The notes beneath the pieces were generated by a model. That model was not told where the DNA came from. It was given only the letters and a program-made list of their open reading frames with translations, and did not search any database. DNA of 64,000 bases from JAJNBD01 sp964471475. Lineage in GTDB: Bacteria; Pseudomonadota; Gammaproteobacteria; CAISUE01. Numbering within the stretch: the first letter of the stretch is position 1; each line of letters begins with the position of its first letter. Shown here one piece after another: positions 1 through 9,076 of the stretch. The stretch lies in contig CAYYFQ010000001.1 of assembly GCA_964471475.1 (NCBI GenBank), positions 154,771 to 218,770 of the forward strand, read 5' to 3'. The translations under genes were made by a program, and so were the position numbers.

Positions 1-549
1 CCCATCGAACTCCCAGGTGCCACGCCATTTGTCTTGATCATAATAAGCTTGTGGACGCGTCCAAAACACGTTGGAATGCACCATATAAACTTTGCCAAAA
101 CGTCCTTCTTTAATAGCTTGCTTAAGCTTCTTCACTGTTTCATTGCATCGGTTTTGTTTGACCACAAATAAATGAACGCCTGCTTTATCGCACGCTTTAA
201 CCATTTCTACACCATCTTTCCATCGCGTGGCCATAGGTTTTTCCGTAATAACATGCTTTCCTTTAGCAGCCGCTTGACATGTTTGTTCCGCATGAAGACC
301 ACTCGGCGTACAAAGCACGATGAGATCCGCATTGGCGTGAAGAAGACATTCTTCTAATTTCAAAAAACCGGGGACCTGATATTTGTTTTTAGCGGCTTCT
401 AAACGCGCAGCATTTGAATCACAAACTCCGACAAGCTCAAGATCTTTTTCATGCTGCATGATGGCTGCAAAATGATTTTCAGCAATACGCCCACAACCCA
501 CGAGCACTATTTTTAATTTTCGATCTTTAATAATATGGTTAGACATCAT
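1..549 (-). CDS. Gfo/Idh/MocA-family sugar oxidoreductase, C-terminus cut by the window edge
   Basis: The reverse strand is open from the window edge to an ATG-ATG at 549/546. The first 183 residues show a Rossmann fold (VGCGRIAENH near residue 18) and the EKP motif of the Gfo/Idh/MocA family (ITEKPMATRWKDG, near residue 100). The NVFWTRPQAYYDQ segment resembles WlbA/WbpB-type UDP-N-acetylglucosaminuronate 3-dehydrogenases, which make 3-keto sugars for diamino-uronic acids in O-antigens. The ATG at 549 overlaps the stop of the upstream deacetylase gene as ATGA. The ATG at 546 has a GGAGG at a better distance (7 nt), so either start is possible. Substrate assignment is inference from similarity and locus context; the family call is firm. 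Confidence 0.85.
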   Translation of the reverse strand, partial: MMSNHIIKDRKLKIVLVGCGRIAENHFAAIMQHEKDLELVGVCDSNAARLEAAKNKYQVPGFLKLEECLLHANADLIVLCTPSGLHAEQTCQAAAKGKHVITEKPMATRWKDGVEMVKACDKAGVHLFVVKQNRCNETVKKLKQAIKEGRFGKVYMVHSNVFWTRPQAYYDQDKWRGTWEFDG

Positions 550-1208
550 AGGACCTCCCTAATAAGAACAAAGGCTTCAGCGGCTTTCAAGTGCACCGTA
601 CTTCCGCGCAAGGTTGCTAACGCTTCGATGGTCGTTAAAGATCTTTCATGGGGGAAAGCTTTGGCTTGCGTCTCATGTAAAGCAAAAGCATTGAGTTTGT
701 CAGCTAACGTATCCGTAATATCTACAAACACATTAGGTTGAAAGCTGGGTGAAAGATAAGGAGCATTCCAATTGGTTTCTGACAAAGTTTCATAAGCATA
801 GATTTTTCTTGGGTAGTTTGTGCTATTAGGACGAACCGCCACAAGCGCCGAAAGAAAAACTTGCTGATGATCGAGGTGAATATCCCCACCAAACGGGATG
901 AACACGATATCTGGTTGAAGTTTGCTAACCACTTCACCAATCACGGCGTTAATTTTGCAATGTGGAAGCGTATCCAAAGCAGCAGCGGCCAAATCACAAA
1001 AAATGGTTTCTTTCACACCCAAAAATTGATGAGCTTTTAAAGCATCTTGCCTCCCTTTTTCAATCATTTCCACCGCAAATAAAGGGGGAGCTGCTTTCGT
1101 CACAATCACGACTGTAATTGCATACCCTGCTTTTGCATAACGAGCTATCGTGCCGCCACAGCCTAGGATCTCATCATCAGGGTGAGGTGCAAGAACTAAA
1201 ATTTTCAT
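546..1208 (-). CDS. PIG-L (LmbE-like) family deacetylase
   Basis: 220 residues, typical for the PIG-L family of zinc-dependent N-acetyl-sugar deacetylases. The zinc-binding PHPDDE motif lies at residues 8-13 and a second histidine motif (HLDHQQV) near residue 112. The protein probably removes an N-acetyl group from a sugar nucleotide or lipid-linked sugar in the cytoplasm. It overlaps the sugar transferase gene upstream by 4 bases and the oxidoreductase gene downstream by a few bases, so the three look translationally coupled in one polysaccharide operon. Some family members act on mycothiol or antibiotics, so the substrate here is inferred from neighbours only. Confidence 0.85.
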   Translation of the reverse strand: MKILVLAPHPDDEILGCGGTIARYAKAGYAITVVIVTKAAPPLFAVEMIEKGRQDALKAHQFLGVKETIFCDLAAAALDTLPHCKINAVIGEVVSKLQPDIVFIPFGGDIHLDHQQVFLSALVAVRPNSTNYPRKIYAYETLSETNWNAPYLSPSFQPNVFVDITDTLADKLNAFALHETQAKAFPHERSLTTIEALATLRGSTVHLKAAEAFVLIREVL

Positions 1209-1825
1209 GATTTATCTTTTCCTTGCAAAGACATCTCGTAAGCTTGAGCTTGCTTCAAAACACCTACATTCTTAATTGAACCAAACAATACAGTGGCTAA
1301 GGTTTTAAAAAGAATGTGGATATCAAGACACAAACTTCGATGATCCACATACCATAAATCCAACGCCAATTGCTCATTCCAAGTTAATTCCACGTTGCCA
1401 TTTACTTCCGCCCAGCCAGTCATCCCAGGCAACACCTTAAAGCGACGAAGTTCATGAGGGCGCATAAGTTTAAGCGTGCTAAATAAACAAGGCCTTGGGC
1501 CCACCATACTCATATCCCCACAAAGCACATTAAAAAATTGAGGGATTTCATCGAGCTTAGTCCGTCTCAACCAATAACCCACTTTAGTTACAATCGCGTG
1601 ATTATGCTTCACGGGACCTAAGACTTGCGGATCATAATCATTAACGACCATACTACGAAATTTATAAATTTTAAACGGGCATTGATTGTATCCTACACGC
1701 TCTTGTACAAAAAATACGGGGCCTTTGGATTCTACTTTAATCAACACCGCTACTAATAAATAAAGAGGGCTTAATAAAAAGATACAAATTAATGCACTTA
1801 ATCGGTCAAAAATTTTTTGCCACAT
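1205..1825 (-). CDS. Initiating sugar-1-phosphate transferase (PglC/WcaJ C-terminal type)
   Basis: 206 residues matching the bacterial sugar transferase family (PF02397 type) that moves a sugar-1-phosphate onto undecaprenyl phosphate at the inner membrane. One hydrophobic segment is at about residues 10-30, followed by the conserved KFRSM (55-59), RRTKLDEIPQFFNV and GPRP motifs. The short length indicates a PglC-like monotopic enzyme without the large N-terminal part of WbaP/WcaJ. It starts or primes the repeat unit of the polysaccharide made by this locus. Its 3' end overlaps the deacetylase start by 4 bases. Confidence 0.9.
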   Translation of the reverse strand: MWQKIFDRLSALICIFLLSPLYLLVAVLIKVESKGPVFFVQERVGYNQCPFKIYKFRSMVVNDYDPQVLGPVKHNHAIVTKVGYWLRRTKLDEIPQFFNVLCGDMSMVGPRPCLFSTLKLMRPHELRRFKVLPGMTGWAEVNGNVELTWNEQLALDLWYVDHRSLCLDIHILFKTLATVLFGSIKNVGVLKQAQAYEMSLQGKDKS

Positions 1826-1847
1826 TGTCTCTGGCTCTCTTAAATAT

Positions 1848-2498
1848 TTACGCCACTAACACAAATCCACTGCCGGTTTTAAGCGGAATAATCTCGTACT
1901 GAGTGATACCTGCTTGACCCACCAAGGTTTCTATATCCTGTTTACTATAAAAATAAACGCTTCCTTTTTTGGTAAATATATAACGTAATTTACGTAAAGG
2001 CTCCCGGATAAGAGAATGGCCTGGAAAAGAAATAATCATTTTTCCACTAGTCACTGCTTTCATTTTTTTTAAAAAAGTCAGAGGATCCGCCAAATAATCA
2101 AAAACTCCGATGGCTAATGAAAAATCAAATTTTTTATCGAAGCTAGCTTCTAGAAAATTGACGCTTTGCAATTCACAGATTTTTTCTAAGCGATGTGCCT
2201 TGATGCGACGCTCTGCAAACTCAAGCATGGCAGGAGAAAGATCGAGCCCAAGCACAAAACCGGCGCCGCGAGCAGCCAAACTCATCACATAAGCACCAGG
2301 ACCACACCCAATATCAAGAATACGCTTCCCTTCAGGATTACCAATTTGACTCATCGCCACTTCAAATCGCTCAAAAATGGGTTTACGGAAAGTACGATTA
2401 AACCAAGAATTGAAACCAGCTTCTTTTCCATAAATATCATTAAATAATTTGGCGTCCTTGTTAAATCTATCCTTGATTTCATTGAAATTATTACTCAT
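1848..2498 (-). CDS. Class I SAM-dependent methyltransferase
   Basis: 216 residues with a SAM-binding motif I (ILDIGCGPGAYVM, near residue 60) and a following acidic turn (GLDLSPAML). The C-terminal half is compatible with a small-molecule or sugar methyltransferase; the ending SGFVLVA resembles methyltransferases in polysaccharide clusters. It lies between the sugar transferase (23 bases downstream) and a glycosyltransferase gene, in the same direction, so O-methylation of a surface sugar is the most likely role. Substrate cannot be read from the sequence. Confidence 0.8.
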   Translation of the reverse strand: MSNNFNEIKDRFNKDAKLFNDIYGKEAGFNSWFNRTFRKPIFERFEVAMSQIGNPEGKRILDIGCGPGAYVMSLAARGAGFVLGLDLSPAMLEFAERRIKAHRLEKICELQSVNFLEASFDKKFDFSLAIGVFDYLADPLTFLKKMKAVTSGKMIISFPGHSLIREPLRKLRYIFTKKGSVYFYSKQDIETLVGQAGITQYEIIPLKTGSGFVLVA

Positions 2499-2558
2499 TT
2501 ATATATCCTAAGTGCGTTGAATTTTTAATTTTTCCTATTTAATAAAACGGCAACAGAC

Positions 2559-2592
2559 CCGTTTAACCTCAATTGTGGTTTTTGTCGTGTAC
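2559..2592 (+). repeat. Partial copy of palindromic repeat family F
   Basis: A 34-base stretch in the gap between two polysaccharide genes matches the reverse complement of 25249-25282 with about five mismatches (shared CCGTTTAACCTC at one end and TTTTTGTCGTGTAC at the other). A short inverted AAACGG/CCGTTT pair extends to its left (about 2544-2564). The fuller copy at 25247-25335 is an imperfect palindrome, so this one looks like a half copy. Confidence 0.6.
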
Positions 2593-2626
2593 GCCGCACA
2601 ACCACGAAGAGACAAAGTAAAGGTGT

Positions 2627-3742
2627 TTATTCTATCCCCATCGCCTTTAAAATACCAGCATTGACTTTATGAACATCAAATTTTTCTAAAGCTATTTTCC
2701 GGCTTGCTTCTCCCATTTTTTCAATAGCCTCGGGATTTTCAATGAAATAGACCATGGCTTTATAAAGCGCGTCACTATCTTTAACTGGCACTAAAAAACC
2801 ATTCGATGAAGGCACGACGGTTTCCCTACATCCGGGCGTATCTGTCGTAATAATAGGGCGCTTCATAGCCATGGCTTCAAGCACAGTACGAGGAGTACCT
2901 TCATGGTAAGATGGCAACACATAAACACTTGCGTTGCATATTGCCGGGCGCACATCACTTAATTTACCTAAATATTGTACAGAGCTTTCTTGAACCCATG
3001 CTTGCAATTCACTTTCTTTGATCGCATTAGGGTTGGTATCAACCCACCCCACAAGATAACAAGGCGTCCCTGGATAGTGTATTTGAATTTTTTTGGCCGC
3101 CTCCACATATTCATAGATTCCTTTATCTTTTAATAGCCGCGCCACCATTAAAAAAGTAGCTGTTTTTGGCAACGGCGTTGGTGCAAAATAATCACAATCG
3201 ACCCCAGATCCATTGATCACGCAAGTTTTTTGCTCTCTTGAAATTAAATGTTGCTCAAGAAAAAAAGCGCGATTGTCGGGATTTTGAAAAAATACGAACG
3301 TGTTTAATCGAAGCGCGCAACGAAACATTTTTTTAGCAATGAATCCCACACATTTATTTTTCAAACTATTATTCAGAAAAACATAGCCTGTGCCTGTAAT
3401 CATCGAGTAAATTTTTGGAATGCCGGCAAGCCAAGCACTCACAGAACCATAAATCACAGGCTTAATGGTATAAGAAAAAATCCGCTCTGGTCGCTCATAT
3501 CGCAAAATACGATATAATTTAACCACTAATGCTAAATCTAAAAAAGGATTCAATCCATTACGCTTGAGAGGAAGAGCAATAAATTTTACGCCAACCCCTT
3601 CAAGCGTCTCTCTTACCTTCTTATTTTCTGGGGCAATCGCAACCACCTGGAAATCTTTTTTAATAAATTCTTGTATCAACTGAAATCGAAAATTAATTAA
3701 CGAATCTGGATAGCTAGCCAAAAAAACAATTTTTTTATTCAT
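2627..3742 (-). CDS. Glycosyltransferase family 4 (PglA/WbnH-like)
   Basis: 371 residues with the GT4 retaining fold. The N-terminus (VFLASYPDSLINFRFQLI) and the ITGTGYVF segment resemble PglA-type N-acetylhexosaminyltransferases. The donor-binding region EGTPRTVLEAMAMKRPIITT is near residue 280-300. It is predicted to add the second or a later sugar to the undecaprenyl-linked repeat unit on the cytoplasmic side. It overlaps the upstream asnB-like gene by 8 bases. The specific sugar is not resolvable from sequence alone. Confidence 0.85.
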   Translation of the reverse strand: MNKKIVFLASYPDSLINFRFQLIQEFIKKDFQVVAIAPENKKVRETLEGVGVKFIALPLKRNGLNPFLDLALVVKLYRILRYERPERIFSYTIKPVIYGSVSAWLAGIPKIYSMITGTGYVFLNNSLKNKCVGFIAKKMFRCALRLNTFVFFQNPDNRAFFLEQHLISREQKTCVINGSGVDCDYFAPTPLPKTATFLMVARLLKDKGIYEYVEAAKKIQIHYPGTPCYLVGWVDTNPNAIKESELQAWVQESSVQYLGKLSDVRPAICNASVYVLPSYHEGTPRTVLEAMAMKRPIITTDTPGCRETVVPSSNGFLVPVKDSDALYKAMVYFIENPEAIEKMGEASRKIALEKFDVHKVNAGILKAMGIE

Positions 3743-5549
3743 GCTTATGCCAAACCTCTAAGCAAAACAATCCCCACAATATTTTTGCGCGTTTTTCGCT
3801 GGAAACCTTAATTTTATTTGCTAATAACGCTTGAATAAATTTTCTATCAATAAAATTTTCCGCATAGCACCCTGATCGTAAGCTATCAAAAATGGGCGCT
3901 CGCAAATCTTCATCAATCCATTTTTTTAAAGGCACTTCAAAACCACGTTTTGGTTGTTGAATTAAGGAAGGGGGTAAATATTTTTTCGCTAATTCTCTTA
4001 AAACAACTTTAGTCGTCGTTCCATTGACTTTATAGTGATCAGGCAACGTAGGTGCAAACTCGAGCATATATTTAGACAAAAAAGGGCTGCGGCCTTCCAA
4101 GGAGTTACTCATCGTGGCGATATCCATTTTCACCAATAAATCACAAAACAGGAGGATATTAAAATCTAGATAAAGCATTTGAGAAAGAGGGGTAAGCGTT
4201 GGATCATGTAATATTTTTTCTATAAAGTGACTCAGTGCAAACAATATGTCGCTTTTGGGAAAAGTAAAAGCATCTTCATAAATGTCGGAAGTGGCAGATA
4301 AATAAAAGTCCAACCCTTGTTTTTTTAACATCGCTAATAAACGATAAAAATAATTATATAAAGATTGTTTTGTGCGAGGAGCTGGTAACCAATCAACCAA
4401 AGGAGAAATCCATTTTAGATATTTCGTCAATCTACTAGCAAGAGGCACATAGCGCCTATAACCACCAAATAACTCATCAGCTCCATCTCCGTTTAAAATC
4501 ACTTTAACATGATGACTCGCTTCCCTCGCCACGTAATAACTAGGGATCGCGCTGCTATCCATAAAAGGCTCACCATAAGCTAAGAGAATTTTTTCAATTT
4601 CATCAGGTAAGTTAGGTGATATAAAAAGTTCCGTATGGTCGGTATTATATTTTTCTGCAGTGAGTTTCGCCAATGGAGATTCATCATACAAACCTTCGAA
4701 TTTCATGGTAAACGTTTTAAGATGAGGTTTTAATTGAGCCGCCATCGCTACCACCAAGCTACTATCAATTCCTCCACTTAAAAAAACACCCACATCCACC
4801 TCACTTGCCAGCACGCGATCTGCCACGCTTTTTTGTAATCGTTTTTCAAGCTCAACCGTAGCTTCCGCAAACGAAAGAGTAGTGCGGTTTTCTAACGCAT
4901 AGAAATTCAGCAAATTAAAATAAGAGGTTTTGGTTAATTGCAAAGTTGACGTATCTACTACAAAATACGTAGCAGCTTCTAATTTAAATACTTTTTGATA
5001 AGGAGTAGAAGGGGTCCAGAAGAAACCTGCTCTTAAAAAACCGTTAATAGCATCCGGCAAAATCGCCAAAGGTTTTACCGTTTTTAATGCGTTTAATTCA
5101 CTGGAAAAAATAAAATGCCGCTCATCGCTATAGTAATAAAGTGGTTTTTTTCCTGCTCTGTCTCGCGCTAAAATTAATTGCCCTTTGGCTTTATCATAAA
5201 TACAAAATGCAAACATGCCATCAAGATAATCAAACATGTCGACACCGAATTTAACAAATAAATAAAGCAAAGTTTCAGTGTCTGACTGCGTTTTGAAGCT
5301 AAATTCGGCAAGATGTTTACGCAACTCCAGATGATTATAAATCTCTCCATTAAAAACAATAGTAAAAGATGCGTAGTGAAAGGGTTGATGCCCATGGGCA
5401 ACATCTTGAATAGAAAGACGTGTATGTAATAAAGCAACAGCTTCTTCTTTATAAATTGATTTTTCATCAGGTCCACGATGACTTAGCGCTTCAATGAATT
5501 TATCAAGGTCCAGTTGTTGATAATTAATAACGCCTGCGATACCACACAT
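3735..5549 (-). CDS. Glutamine-dependent amidotransferase, asparagine synthase (AsnB) type, copy 1
   Basis: 604 residues with an N-terminal class II glutamine amidotransferase domain (catalytic Cys2 in MCGIAGV; SHRGPDE near residue 24) and a C-terminal ATP-pyrophosphatase domain with the SGGIDSS loop near residue 258. The family makes asparagine, but members inside O-antigen clusters (for example WbpS) are believed to amidate uronic acids. Because a second asnB-like gene sits 3.5 kb away in the same locus, sugar amidation is more likely than amino-acid synthesis. This is inference; active-site residues for glutamine hydrolysis and adenylation are all present. Confidence 0.88.
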   Translation of the reverse strand: MCGIAGVINYQQLDLDKFIEALSHRGPDEKSIYKEEAVALLHTRLSIQDVAHGHQPFHYASFTIVFNGEIYNHLELRKHLAEFSFKTQSDTETLLYLFVKFGVDMFDYLDGMFAFCIYDKAKGQLILARDRAGKKPLYYYSDERHFIFSSELNALKTVKPLAILPDAINGFLRAGFFWTPSTPYQKVFKLEAATYFVVDTSTLQLTKTSYFNLLNFYALENRTTLSFAEATVELEKRLQKSVADRVLASEVDVGVFLSGGIDSSLVVAMAAQLKPHLKTFTMKFEGLYDESPLAKLTAEKYNTDHTELFISPNLPDEIEKILLAYGEPFMDSSAIPSYYVAREASHHVKVILNGDGADELFGGYRRYVPLASRLTKYLKWISPLVDWLPAPRTKQSLYNYFYRLLAMLKKQGLDFYLSATSDIYEDAFTFPKSDILFALSHFIEKILHDPTLTPLSQMLYLDFNILLFCDLLVKMDIATMSNSLEGRSPFLSKYMLEFAPTLPDHYKVNGTTTKVVLRELAKKYLPPSLIQQPKRGFEVPLKKWIDEDLRAPIFDSLRSGCYAENFIDRKFIQALLANKIKVSSEKRAKILWGLFCLEVWHKHE

Positions 5550-5550
5550 A

Positions 5551-6759
5551 TTATAATGAAGCCCTCAAAACTCGCTTATAGGTATAAGTCAACAAAATAA
5601 CGAGTATAAACGAGGGAACATACATCATTTTTTCTCGCATAGCCAATCCAAGATTAGTATTCACCATCGCAAGAAGTGCCATTCCTGTTAAAAAATAAAA
5701 CAATAAAAAAGACACTATCGGAATTTTCTTTTGAAGCATTTTAAAAGTAGCTCTCTGCTTTACAAATTGAATAACTAAATATAAAAAGAAAAGGTTTTCA
5801 AAAGAACAGATAAAAGCCAGTGCATTATGTGCTCCCACAAAAAAAGGGAGAAGTAAGTTGGCCGCGATCAAGTATGGGATAAACAAATAAAGTAAATGAG
5901 GATTTTTTGTCGGCACCGGTATACTAGAACCCACACTCATGTATTGCTGGTTAAGTATAGAACGACGCGCCACACCTTCTAACGAGAAACTTTGCAACCC
6001 AGCCCATTTCGCATAATTGACAAAACTTTCAAGTAGTTGCACAGCAATCAGCAATACCAAAGCTATTAAAAAAATTTTAACCGCGACACTAAGCTTGCTT
6101 TTCAATAATAAATACCCAACGCCTGAGACAAATATCACGAGAAAAAGATAAGGCCTTACCATGTACGCCAATGTCAATGAAAATACAATAAGAATTAAGC
6201 TTCCCACCCCAACGCGTTTAGCAGAAAGCGCAAACAAAAACATAGGAATTGCTAAAAAAGCAAAGCTATCTTTTACAAGTCCTGCACTCCAAAAAAAATA
6301 AGAAGGCCAACAAAGCAATATAACCGCAGGAACAAAAATTAATCGGCCATCCAAAGCATGACGGCCTCCTGCCAGAGCTTTATCAAGCAAACGTTTATAC
6401 GTAAGTAAATAAAACACAGACCCTAAAAATCCTAGCGAAGCACAAAAGAAAAACGCTTCTAGAAAAGAATTATCAATAACAAATTTTCTTAAGTACCCTA
6501 AAACAAAGAAAGCAAAATTATAACCAAACCACCCTATAAAACGCGTGCTCGCCATGTGAAAGTAAAAAACCGAGTCAGAACCTTGTGTGAGTGAAAACCA
6601 ATAGTAAAACCAACCGCCCAAAAAATGCCCAATAGCACTTAGCAAAAGTAACACAAGAATTTTTTTATAACCCAACGCTTCTTGCTTCAATAAAATAAAA
6701 GCAATACTCAACACTACGAGAAAAAATAAACAACCCATACTCAATTCTGTTAGACCCAC
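5551..6759 (-). CDS. Polytopic membrane protein, probable O-antigen polymerase (Wzy-like)
   Basis: 402 residues, almost entirely hydrophobic, with roughly ten predicted membrane segments and a larger loop near residues 225-290. The C-terminal pattern of MVNTNLGLAMREKMMYVPSFIL resembles the region of many Wzy/EpsG-like polymerases that follows the periplasmic loop. Wzy proteins are poorly conserved, so the call rests on topology and position between amidotransferase and glycosyltransferase genes of the locus. No other Wzy candidate appears in the window. A flippase gene (wzx) is not seen here. Confidence 0.6.
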   Translation of the reverse strand: MGLTELSMGCLFFLVVLSIAFILLKQEALGYKKILVLLLLSAIGHFLGGWFYYWFSLTQGSDSVFYFHMASTRFIGWFGYNFAFFVLGYLRKFVIDNSFLEAFFFCASLGFLGSVFYLLTYKRLLDKALAGGRHALDGRLIFVPAVILLCWPSYFFWSAGLVKDSFAFLAIPMFLFALSAKRVGVGSLILIVFSLTLAYMVRPYLFLVIFVSGVGYLLLKSKLSVAVKIFLIALVLLIAVQLLESFVNYAKWAGLQSFSLEGVARRSILNQQYMSVGSSIPVPTKNPHLLYLFIPYLIAANLLLPFFVGAHNALAFICSFENLFFLYLVIQFVKQRATFKMLQKKIPIVSFLLFYFLTGMALLAMVNTNLGLAMREKMMYVPSFILVILLTYTYKRVLRASL

Positions 6760-6768
6760 ATCATTACC

Positions 6769-7845
6769 TTATTCAATGGCTGCCATTAAAACGTGATACA
6801 TTAAGGGCGCTGTGGCATGCAAACTATATTTTTCCACCATACGCTCGCGTCCCGCCTCACCAAACTGACGACGAGCCTCATTATTTTGAATTAAATTTAA
6901 TAAAGAGGCCTCCCAATCTTTCATGGTATCTGCCAAATACCCTGTTTTTTCAGGTATCACGATATCATTATTTGAACTTACCGGAGATGCAATAACCGGT
7001 TTTGCGCACCCCATATATTTGATGAGTTTAAATCCACACTTGCCTTTTTCCCAAGGTGAATCAACCAGTGGCATGATACCAATATCAATTTGCCGAAGCC
7101 ACGCAATTTCTTCTTTTTCTGACCACTGATGGGGCCAGTGATAACATACAGTATTGACTCCATTAATAGAAGGATATTCTCCTCCAATGACCATCAATTG
7201 AATATCGACTTTTTGTGCCACTTGAGTTAAAGCCGACTCGATCAATGATAAATATTTTACGGTAGTAGGAGAACCAAGCCATCCAATCACTATAGGGGAA
7301 TGGCTAGACTTTTCACCCATCGAAGCACAGTAAACTTTTTCATCTACCACCGTTGGTAAGATACTGACTTTAGGTGCATTTGCTTTTAAAGCATATTCTT
7401 CCACATAATGATTTCCCACCACCACATGGCGACTATATTTCATAATTTGGCTAATTTTTTTAGTCAGTAACCAACGAACAATTTTCAAACGATGCTGATC
7501 ATAGTTATGAAAAATAGCATCATCATACTCTGCCACATAATTTTTCGGCAAAAACCATTTTTCTAAAAAAAAAGGGAGGTAAGGAAATAACTCTCCTTCA
7601 ATCCAAAAAATATCAAATTTTTTTCTTTGAGTGATCAACACACGTAATCTTTTGAGATAACGTTTGATGAAATACCACAATGAAGAAGTTTTACCTGCAA
7701 AACGATTATGAATATGTTTTTCATCAAGAAGTGAGCTGACTTCGATCGATAATCCATGTTTTCTTAAATAAGGAAGATACTGCAACGTGCGATAGCGAGA
7801 ACTGGCGCCTGAGTAATCATATTTCGTTAATAGCAGTATCTTCAT
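6769..7845 (-). CDS. Glycosyltransferase (GT4-like)
   Basis: 358 residues. The N-terminus MKILLLTKYDYSGASSRYR and the C-terminal motif CGFKLIKYMGCAKPVIASPV are typical of GT4/GT-B enzymes in polysaccharide loci. It is separated by 9 bases from the membrane protein gene downstream and 3 bases from the next glycosyltransferase upstream, so it is part of the operon. Sugar specificity is unknown. Confidence 0.82.
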   Translation of the reverse strand: MKILLLTKYDYSGASSRYRTLQYLPYLRKHGLSIEVSSLLDEKHIHNRFAGKTSSLWYFIKRYLKRLRVLITQRKKFDIFWIEGELFPYLPFFLEKWFLPKNYVAEYDDAIFHNYDQHRLKIVRWLLTKKISQIMKYSRHVVVGNHYVEEYALKANAPKVSILPTVVDEKVYCASMGEKSSHSPIVIGWLGSPTTVKYLSLIESALTQVAQKVDIQLMVIGGEYPSINGVNTVCYHWPHQWSEKEEIAWLRQIDIGIMPLVDSPWEKGKCGFKLIKYMGCAKPVIASPVSSNNDIVIPEKTGYLADTMKDWEASLLNLIQNNEARRQFGEAGRERMVEKYSLHATAPLMYHVLMAAIE

Positions 7846-7848
7846 CGT

Positions 7849-9072
7849 TTAAGATTCCGTAAGCTCTCTATATACATTTTGGTATCTCTTCACCGCCACT
7901 TCTTTTGAAAAGTGCTCATAAAATAAATCTACGAATGGTCTCGTATTTCTTTCGCGCATTTTATTTTTTTCAATATCATTTAAAATTCTCAAGGCTTCTT
8001 CGCCGGGGTGCGCATGCAGTGCTGCCAAATCCACTAATCGACCTACTGCATATCTATTTAAATAATATTCTATATCTCCATACCCTGTATTAGTGATGGA
8101 GTATAAATGACAAGCCACCAGCTCAGCAAATTTTGTAGGGGCGGAAGCCTGCTTTGCAAATGATGGCTTGATAAAAAACACACTCAAATCCGCAACATTC
8201 AAGTAATGTACGACATCTTTAAAATCTGCGCTCACTATTTTGTAACACGATTCATCAAAAGTATATTTTTTTAAGTGCTCCTGAATTTGCACATGCTGCC
8301 CCTTATTAAGAAATAAAAATTTAAATTTTGAATCTAAACGTGCCAAACACTCAAACAATTTCAATTCCGCTTCAAAATCCACCCAATGGTTTAAAGAACC
8401 ATTATGTAAAATAACAAAATCTTCTTCACGAAACCCTAAAGCAACCTTCCGTTTCAACTTATTTGCTAAAACATCCGGTTTAAATAACTCAGCATTCGCA
8501 CAAGTAGGAATCACAGTAATTTTGTGAAGAGAAATACCATATTTTTTCTCAATAATAGGCTTAGAGGCATGAGTTAAGGTGACAATATGATCTGCATTTT
8601 TATACGTGTAGGCTTCTATTTTTTTTAAAATTCGCGTTAAAATTGATTGTTCTTTAAGGCGTCCATCGACAATTTTTTCATCAATCGCAAAACCGCGTAT
8701 ATCAAACAACAACTTAATATGACAGGTTTTTTTTAAAACCACGCCAATCACCGCAGGAATCAAACTACGAGCATGAATAATTTTTACAGAATCTTTTTTA
8801 ATGATTTTCGCGCATGCAAAAAAAGCTTGTGTGATTTGCAAAACAGTGGAGAATAAACCATATCGATTCGAATACTTAAAATATTTCCATGTAATGCCGC
8901 AAGCTGCTAATTTTTTTTGGATGTATTCGTATTTTTCTAACGAGGTGGTTTTTTCAAATGAAAGCAATGCTATTTTGTTGTCTTGTGCAAGTGGCAACAA
9001 ATATTGTACTACTTGAGATTCCCCTAAAGGTTCAGTCATACCATTTAATGAAATATAGAGTACGTTTGCCAT
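7849..9072 (-). CDS. Glycosyltransferase (GT4-like)
   Basis: 407 residues with a GT-B fold signature: N-terminal VLYISLNGMTEPLGESQV, a middle linker with HIVTLTHASKPIIEKKYG, and a donor-site region near ASAPTKFAELVACHL. Such proteins add sugars to the growing repeat unit in the cytoplasm. It sits 3-5 bases from its neighbours on both sides, consistent with one transcript. Codon use is AT-rich like the rest of the locus. Substrate unknown. Confidence 0.8.
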   Translation of the reverse strand: MANVLYISLNGMTEPLGESQVVQYLLPLAQDNKIALLSFEKTTSLEKYEYIQKKLAACGITWKYFKYSNRYGLFSTVLQITQAFFACAKIIKKDSVKIIHARSLIPAVIGVVLKKTCHIKLLFDIRGFAIDEKIVDGRLKEQSILTRILKKIEAYTYKNADHIVTLTHASKPIIEKKYGISLHKITVIPTCANAELFKPDVLANKLKRKVALGFREEDFVILHNGSLNHWVDFEAELKLFECLARLDSKFKFLFLNKGQHVQIQEHLKKYTFDESCYKIVSADFKDVVHYLNVADLSVFFIKPSFAKQASAPTKFAELVACHLYSITNTGYGDIEYYLNRYAVGRLVDLAALHAHPGEEALRILNDIEKNKMRERNTRPFVDLFYEHFSKEVAVKRYQNVYRELTES

Positions 9073-9076
9073 AAAA

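Noticed and set aside
546..741. Plus-strand open frames inside the polysaccharide genes (such as 535-741)
   Set aside because: They are antisense to clear enzymes with conserved motifs and show no protein-like features.
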